Shown here piece by piece: positions 43,764-48,471 of a stretch of 48,471 nt of DNA. The notes beneath the pieces were generated by a model. The model ran no database searches. It was not told the DNA's origin and worked only from the letters and a program-made list of their open reading frames with translations. This stretch comes from Fibrobacter sp. (lineage in GTDB: Bacteria > Fibrobacterota > Chitinivibrionia > Chitinivibrionales > Chitinispirillaceae). Numbering within the stretch: the first letter of the stretch is position 1; each line of letters begins with the position of its first letter. The stretch is from contig JAAZBG010000114.1 of NCBI GenBank assembly GCA_012513915.1, positions 1 to 48,471 of the forward strand. The letters run 5' to 3'. Position numbers and translations under genes: made by a program.

Positions 43764-45488
43764 ATGGAAAATCCGGGTACAATTAAAGAAAATGAAATCG
43801 GGGGAGAGTCAACTCCGGTTGTGTCTAATTTTATCCGCGAAGCAATAAAAGAGGATATTAAAAGCGGCAGATTCGGCGGAAAGGTAATAACACGTTTTCC
43901 ACCTGAACCAAACGGACATTTACATATAGGCCATGCAAAAGCAATCTGTATCGATTTTGGTATGGCAATAGAATTCGGTGGTCATTGCAATTTGCGTTAT
44001 GATGATACTAATCCGTCAAAAGAGGAGCAGGAGTACGTTGACGCAATAGAAGCGGATGTCCGCTGGCTTGGTTTTGACTGGGGAAACAATCTCTTTTATG
44101 CATCATCGTATTTTGAAAAAATGTATCAATGGGCAGTTCAGCTTATAAAAGCTGGTAAAGCCTATGTGGATGATCTTGCTCCCGAGCAGGTACGTGAGTA
44201 TCGCGGCACATTGACACAATCGGGAAAAAACAGCCCGTATCGGGATCGGTCTGTTGAAGAGAATATGGATCTGTTCGTACGGATGAAAAATGGTGAATTT
44301 CCGGATGGATCAAAAACGCTTCGTGCGAAAATTGATATGGCAAGCCCAAATATCAATATGCGTGATCCTGTTATGTATCGAATCATTAATATACCACATC
44401 ACAGAACCGGTACTACCTGGAAAATCTACCCTATGTACGACTGGGCACATGGTCTTGAGGATTCAATTGAGGGCGTAACACATTCTCTTTGTTCTCTGGA
44501 ATATGAGGATCACCGGCCGCTATACGACTGGTTTCTTGATCAGCTGGGAATATATCATCCGCAGCAGATGGAATTCGCGCGTTTGAATCTTACCTATACG
44601 GTTATGAGCAAACGTAAGCTGCTTGAACTTGTAAAGAACAAGTATGTAAGCGACTGGGATGATCCGAGAATGCCGACGCTTGCAGGTCTCAGGCGTAAAG
44701 GATATACACCGGAGTCAATAAAAAATTTCTGTGAGCGTATTGGTGTCGCAAAACGTGACAGCATTGTTGATATTGCACTTCTTGAGCATTGTCTGAGGGA
44801 AGACCTTAACAAAAAGGCGCTCAGGGCAATGGCCGTGTTGAATCCTGTTAAAGTAATTATTGATAATTACCCTGAAGGTCAGACCGAGGAGCTTGACGCT
44901 ATCAATAATCCTGAGGATTCCGGTGCTGGAAGCAGAAAAGTTCCGTTTTCCCGTGAACTTTACATCGAGAGAGATGATTTCATGGAAGAACCGCCTAAAA
45001 AGTTCTTTCGTCTGGCACCGGGCCGTGAAGTACGCTTGCGTTATGCTTATTTTATTACCTGTACAAGTGTAGAGAAGGATCCATCAAGCGGAGAAATTAC
45101 AGTTCTTCATTGTACCTATGATCCTGCAACAAAAGGTGGATCCTCACCTGACGGGCGTTCACCAAAGGCAACGATTCACTGGGTATCCGCAGCACATGCA
45201 AAAAATGCAGAGGTCCGGCTCTATGATAAACTTTTTTCAAGTGAAGATCCAAATACTTCACCGGATGGAAATTTTCTGAGCAACCTTAATCCTGATTCGC
45301 TAAAAGTAAATACTATCTGTAAAATTGAGCCATCACTTGCAAACGCAAAATCAGGGGAACGGTTTCAGTTCGAGCGCATTGGTTACTTTTGTGTTGATCC
45401 GGATACGACTGCCGGAAATGTCGTTTTTAACAGAACTGTATCTCTTAAGGATGAGTGGGCAAAAATTACAAAAAGAGAACAGAAATAG
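43764..45488 (+). CDS. glnS: Glutamine--tRNA ligase
   Basis: The 574-residue class I synthetase shows '[19 protein letters not shown]' (HIGH motif), '[19 protein letters not shown]', '[20 protein letters not shown]' and '[14 protein letters not shown]' (KMSKS motif), followed by the two beta-barrel anticodon-binding domains. Bacteria with glnS charge tRNA(Gln) directly. GlnRS is patchily distributed and has spread by transfer from eukaryotes, so its presence is informative about lineage. Confidence 0.97.
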   Translation: MENPGTIKENEIGGESTPVVSNFIREAIKEDIKSGRFGGKVITRFPPEPNGHLHIGHAKAICIDFGMAIEFGGHCNLRYDDTNPSKEEQEYVDAIEADVRWLGFDWGNNLFYASSYFEKMYQWAVQLIKAGKAYVDDLAPEQVREYRGTLTQSGKNSPYRDRSVEENMDLFVRMKNGEFPDGSKTLRAKIDMASPNINMRDPVMYRIINIPHHRTGTTWKIYPMYDWAHGLEDSIEGVTHSLCSLEYEDHRPLYDWFLDQLGIYHPQQMEFARLNLTYTVMSKRKLLELVKNKYVSDWDDPRMPTLAGLRRKGYTPESIKNFCERIGVAKRDSIVDIALLEHCLREDLNKKALRAMAVLNPVKVIIDNYPEGQTEELDAINNPEDSGAGSRKVPFSRELYIERDDFMEEPPKKFFRLAPGREVRLRYAYFITCTSVEKDPSSGEITVLHCTYDPATKGGSSPDGRSPKATIHWVSAAHAKNAEVRLYDKLFSSEDPNTSPDGNFLSNLNPDSLKVNTICKIEPSLANAKSGERFQFERIGYFCVDPDTTAGNVVFNRTVSLKDEWAKITKREQK

Positions 45489-45642
45489 GATTTTAACTAC
45501 ACCATGCAAGTGTAAGATTGTCTAATAGGCGGTTACACGTTACACGGCGGGTTGGTAATGTGATGTAATAGCAGTGTATAGGACTCGTAACAGGTCACTT
45601 GTCACGCGTTACGTGTTCCATATAAACAGGAGAGAGTATAAA
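45489..45642. repeat. GTTACACG-type low-complexity spacer
   Basis: The spacer between glnS and the ABC-F gene contains repeated short motifs: TTACACGTTACACGG (from about 45533), then CGTAAC, GTCACTTGTCACGCG and TTACGTG. It looks like a decayed tandem-repeat tract. No gene is supported in it. Confidence 0.4.
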
Positions 45643-47277
45643 TTGTTAACGGCCAATAATATTACGCTTTCATTTGGTAAGCGTATCCTTTTCAAAGATG
45701 TCAATCTTAAGTTTGTACCAGGTAACTGTTATGGTCTGATCGGTGCGAATGGTTCCGGAAAATCAACCTTTTTGAAAATCCTTTCCGGTGAAATTGAACC
45801 ATCAAATGGCGAAATAATAATCGGACCGAATATGCGTCTTGCAGTACTCAGGCAGGATCAGTTCGCATTTGATGATTTGCTGGTGATGGACACAGTGATT
45901 ATGGGACACAAGGCACTCTATGATGTACTCAAGGAACGTGAGGTGCTTTACGCGAAAGAAGAGATGACGGAAGATGATGGAATCAGGGCATCCGAACTTG
46001 AGATGGCTGTCGCTGAAATGAATGGCTGGGAAGCAGAGTCTGATGCCGGTTCGCTTTTAAACGGGCTTGGTATTGACGAGTCACTTCATTCGAAATACAT
46101 GAGAGAACTTGAGGCTGGTCAGAAAGTTCGTGTTCTGCTCGCGCAGGCACTTTTCGGAAATCCCGACATTCTCCTTCTTGATGAACCGACAAATAACCTT
46201 GACCTTGAATCAATCAACTGGCTTGAAGAATTTCTTTACAGATTTGAAAATACTGTTATTGTTGTTTCTCATGACCGTCACTTTCTGAATAAAGTTTGCA
46301 CTCATATTGCTGATATCGATTACTCTAAAATTCAGTTGTATGTTGGTAACTATGACTTCTGGTATCAGGCAAGTCAGCTTGCTCAGAATCAGCGGAAGAA
46401 TGAGAATAAAAAGAAAGAAGATAAAATGGCGGAACTGAGAGAATTTATAGCGCGGTTCAGTTCCAATGCGTCAAAAGCACGTCAGGCAACCTCACGTAAG
46501 CGTCTTCTTGAGACTATAACACTTGATGAAATGCCGTTGTCTTCACGTAAATTTCCTTTTGTTAATTTTAAGCCCGATCGCGAATGCGGTAAGAATGTTT
46601 TACTTGTCGAGAACATAAGCAAAACAATTGATGGTACAAAGGTTATTGACAATTTCAGTCTGACAATAAACAGGGGTGATAAAATTGTTTTTATTGGTCC
46701 AAGTACCGTTGCAAAAACAACCCTATTTCAGATTCTCGCAAAAGAAATTGAACCGGATGAAGGATCAATAACCTGGGGTGTAACAATCACACCATCATAT
46801 TTTCCAAAAGAAAACAGTGAATACTTTCAAAAAGACATCAGTGTCTTTGATTGGCTCTGTCAATATACAAAAAGTACTGATATGACATATGTGCGTGGAT
46901 TTCTGGGAAGAATGCTGTTTTCCGGTGATGAATCCATGAAAGAGGTTAATGTCCTGAGTGGAGGTGAGCGGGTTCGCTGCATGCTATCAAAAATGATGCT
47001 CAGCGGTGCAAATGTACTTATGCTTGATGAGCCGACAAACCATCTTGATCTTGAATCCATATCGGCACTCAACGAGGGATTGACCGATTATCCTGAAGTG
47101 ATCCTCTTTACATCACACGATCACCAGTTTGTTAACACAATTGCAAATCGTATTGTAGAACTTACCCCAACAGGAATAATCGACCGTATTATGTCCTTTG
47201 ATGAGTACATGGCAGATCCTGATGTACAAAAAGTTCGCGATAAAATGTATAAAGGTCATCTGAGAATGAGTCTGTAG
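45643..47277 (+). CDS. ybiT: ABC-F family ATPase, YbiT-like, with degenerate second Walker A
   Basis: ABC-F proteins act on the ribosome rather than in transport. Two nucleotide-binding domains flank a linker with 'FSSNASKARQATSRKRLLE'. The first has Walker A GANGSGKST (34-42) and 'LLDEPTNNLDLESINWLEEF'; the second has signature LSGGERVRCML and 'MLDEPTNHLDLESI'. The order and wording match E. coli YbiT closely. The second Walker A reads GPSTVAKTT (352-360): the conserved Gly before Lys is Ala. I chose the TTG at 45643, which has AGGAGAGA about 8 bases upstream; the frame opens at 45574 but the earlier 23 codons fall in the repeat-rich spacer. Confidence 0.92.
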   Translation: MLTANNITLSFGKRILFKDVNLKFVPGNCYGLIGANGSGKSTFLKILSGEIEPSNGEIIIGPNMRLAVLRQDQFAFDDLLVMDTVIMGHKALYDVLKEREVLYAKEEMTEDDGIRASELEMAVAEMNGWEAESDAGSLLNGLGIDESLHSKYMRELEAGQKVRVLLAQALFGNPDILLLDEPTNNLDLESINWLEEFLYRFENTVIVVSHDRHFLNKVCTHIADIDYSKIQLYVGNYDFWYQASQLAQNQRKNENKKKEDKMAELREFIARFSSNASKARQATSRKRLLETITLDEMPLSSRKFPFVNFKPDRECGKNVLLVENISKTIDGTKVIDNFSLTINRGDKIVFIGPSTVAKTTLFQILAKEIEPDEGSITWGVTITPSYFPKENSEYFQKDISVFDWLCQYTKSTDMTYVRGFLGRMLFSGDESMKEVNVLSGGERVRCMLSKMMLSGANVLMLDEPTNHLDLESISALNEGLTDYPEVILFTSHDHQFVNTIANRIVELTPTGIIDRIMSFDEYMADPDVQKVRDKMYKGHLRMSL

Positions 47278-47287
47278 AATTATTGCC

Positions 47288-47318
47288 GTGATTGCATGTT
47301 GTAAAGACATGCAATCAC
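47288..47318 (+). terminator. Hairpin after the ABC-F gene
   Basis: GTGATTGCATGT (47288-47299) pairs perfectly with ACATGCAATCAC (47307-47318) around a 7-base loop. It begins 10 bases after the stop codon. There is no strong T-run after it. Confidence 0.6.
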
Positions 47319-47334
47319 CGGTTATCTCAATTTC

Positions 47335-47396
47335 CTGGCTTTAACCTCAACCTTGACCTTAATCTTTATCTTCTTAACCTTAACCTTAACCTCTCT
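47335..47396. repeat. Degenerate TTAACC hexamer tract
   Basis: Successive hexamers read TTAACC, TCAACC, TTGACC, TTAATC, TTTATC and, after a phase shift, TTAACC TTAACC and TCTCTT. The tract lies directly upstream of the next start codon, where a ribosome binding site would be expected; none is visible. Confidence 0.75.
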
Positions 47397-47405
47397 TAAA
47401 CTACT

Positions 47406-48350
47406 ATGATTGAATTAACAGCTGAGCAGCTTGCATCTTTACGTATAACCAGATTTATCTTCCACGTCGTACACCATGGCGCTGATGAACCCGAATATCT
47501 GAATGAGATTGATATCGGTGAATTTGAGCCGTTTTTTCTTGATAGAATAAGAAGTATTCTCAAGGGCACGCCCTACGAGTTTAATCCTCATGCTGAGGTC
47601 TGCGGTATTCTTCAGGATATCTCTGATGATCCTTCGGAGTTTATTGAGAAATCGCGTCAGCTTGCAGTAAGTCTTCATTCACACGGTCTTGATGACAAAA
47701 GGATAAAAAAGGGCGTGATGATTCTCATGTCTATTGTGACGCTCGAAAAAGAGCTCTTTGCTATCATTAAATACGAACATGACCAGGTGCTTCGCTATCG
47801 TACTGAGGGTGCAAAGGTTATTCTGGAAAACGTTGCAGATACGTTTACTCAGTCACCCGACGCAATGCAGAAAGCGGCGCTTATTGACATGTCAGATGAA
47901 AATCCTGTTGTTATGGTGCTTGATAGAAATGTAAAAGGTGGAATAAGCGGCTTTTTTCAGGGCTTTTTAAATGTCAAGCGTGCCAAAAGTGAACGCGAAA
48001 TGACAGAGGCTCTTATTGACGTTGTACGAAATACATCGCACAAACATGCTGAAGAGTTACCACGGGATTTTGCCGCTGACATTCAGGTACGGGCCGGGGA
48101 ATTTTTTGAGCAGGATGCACCATTTGACAATGATCAGTTCTTCGATAAGGTATTTGGTCCGGATGTAAGCGAAGATGTAAAAAGCACCTATCGTCACTAT
48201 TTACAAAAAGAGGATCTGGCAAACGAACAGTTCTACCTCGATCGTGAAGCTGCATCAAATGTTAAACGCCGTAAGATAAAGACCGCTGAGGGAATTACGA
48301 TATACGTTAGTGATAAAGGGGCATCCACACTTCAGATAAGCTATTGTTGA
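47406..48350 (+). CDS. Nucleoid-associated protein (NdpA/YejK-like)
   Basis: The 314-residue soluble protein resembles the 37-kDa nucleoid-associated family: N-terminal 'LRITRFIFHVVHHGADEPEY', central 'LIDMSDENPVVMVLDRNVKG' and 'GFFQGFLNVKRAKSEREMTE', followed by 'ALIDVVRNTSHKH', and a C-terminal small beta domain ('ITIYVSDKGASTLQI'). YejK is associated with the nucleoid; the family's biochemical role is unsettled. The ATG follows the TTAACC repeat tract with no visible ribosome binding site. The assignment is moderately sure. Confidence 0.55.
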   Translation: MIELTAEQLASLRITRFIFHVVHHGADEPEYLNEIDIGEFEPFFLDRIRSILKGTPYEFNPHAEVCGILQDISDDPSEFIEKSRQLAVSLHSHGLDDKRIKKGVMILMSIVTLEKELFAIIKYEHDQVLRYRTEGAKVILENVADTFTQSPDAMQKAALIDMSDENPVVMVLDRNVKGGISGFFQGFLNVKRAKSEREMTEALIDVVRNTSHKHAEELPRDFAADIQVRAGEFFEQDAPFDNDQFFDKVFGPDVSEDVKSTYRHYLQKEDLANEQFYLDREAASNVKRRKIKTAEGITIYVSDKGASTLQISYC

Positions 48351-48396
48351 ACGACAATTATTCTTGAGGTATAGCGACAATTAATTTTGAGGGATA
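48351..48396. repeat. Tandem duplication of a 23-base unit
   Basis: Units 48351-48373 and 48374-48396 match at 19 of 23 positions (CGACAATTA...TTGAGG...ATA). The second unit contains the GAGGGA that would serve as ribosome binding site for the partial frame starting at 48401. Confidence 0.7.
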
Positions 48397-48400
48397 AAAA

Positions 48401-48471
48401 ATGATTAATTGTCAACATCAAGAAGATAAATCATGCTTCTGTTTGAAAGATAGAGAGAAAAGCGGAAATGC
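48401..48471 (+). CDS. Possible start of a gene running off the window
   Basis: An ATG preceded by GAGGGA at 6 bases opens a frame that is still open at the last base. The visible residues are 'MINCQHQEDKSCFCLKDREK' and a few more, too few to recognise. It could be a chance frame. Confidence 0.3.
   Translation, partial: MINCQHQEDKSCFCLKDREKSGN

Overview
The window (about 48.5 kb, low to moderate GC) is a dense chromosomal segment from a diderm, flagellated bacterium. Flagellar P- and L-ring genes (flgI, flgH), an RND efflux pump with an outer-membrane channel, lipoproteins and a giant secreted protein with a FlgD-like C-terminal domain all require an outer membrane. An MglA-type GTPase with a roadblock partner, a DUF4388 protein and the C-terminal domain style fit the FCB/Fibrobacterota side of the tree (for example the Chitinivibrionia). 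That placement is an inference; no rRNA or other phylogenetic marker is present. I found no tRNA, rRNA, CRISPR array, transposase or phage gene.

Layout. 1-4.5 kb: the end of a very large secreted, Ig-like-domain protein, converging on greA. 4.8-6.1 kb: mtnA and a divergent cold-shock-like protein, ended by a long hairpin. 6.2-8.1 kb (minus): a mutarotase-fold-like protein and a polysaccharide deacetylase. 8.3-14.5 kb: a candidate polarity/motility module on the minus strand (membrane TPR/zinc protein, DUF4388 membrane protein, MglA-like GTPase with a 358-residue Gln/Pro tail, roadblock protein with a similar tail), facing a small zinc-ribbon membrane protein on the plus strand. 14.8-22.4 kb (minus): housekeeping genes rpsT, obgE, an FmdB-type zinc ribbon, rimO, a SPOR lipoprotein, hisB, an unlisted 45-residue membrane peptide, tatD, a rodZ-like gene and maf. 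22.8-24.0 kb: suhB and the wreck of a Rieske gene. 24.1-28.8 kb: flgF-flgG-flgA-flgH-flgI, interrupted by small palindromic dispersed repeats. 28.8-31.8 kb: a NUDIX hydrolase, two small Cys-rich secreted proteins (one metallothionein-like) and a THUMP-like methyltransferase. 31.9-37.5 kb (minus): a two-gene efflux operon in which the RND pump and its TolC-like channel are one 1478-residue polypeptide. 37.8-41.4 kb (minus): a PHP-family phosphoesterase and a membrane Ser/Thr kinase. 41.9-48.4 kb (plus): gltX, a Dabb protein, glnS, a YbiT-like ABC-F ATPase and a nucleoid-associated-protein-like gene; a possible further gene starts at the right edge.

How it fits together. Most genes are ordinary core functions: translation (gltX, glnS, rpsT, obgE, rimO, ABC-F), transcript elongation (greA), envelope shape and division (rodZ, maf, SPOR protein) and the distal flagellar rod with its L and P rings. 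The parts most worth a second look are the GTPase/roadblock module with paired low-complexity tails, the RND-TolC fusion with its internal signal peptide and an operator-like palindrome in front of the operon, the secreted Cys-rich pair, the ABC-F protein with a broken second Walker A, the non-lipoprotein FlgH, and the dispersed palindromes inside the flagellar operon.
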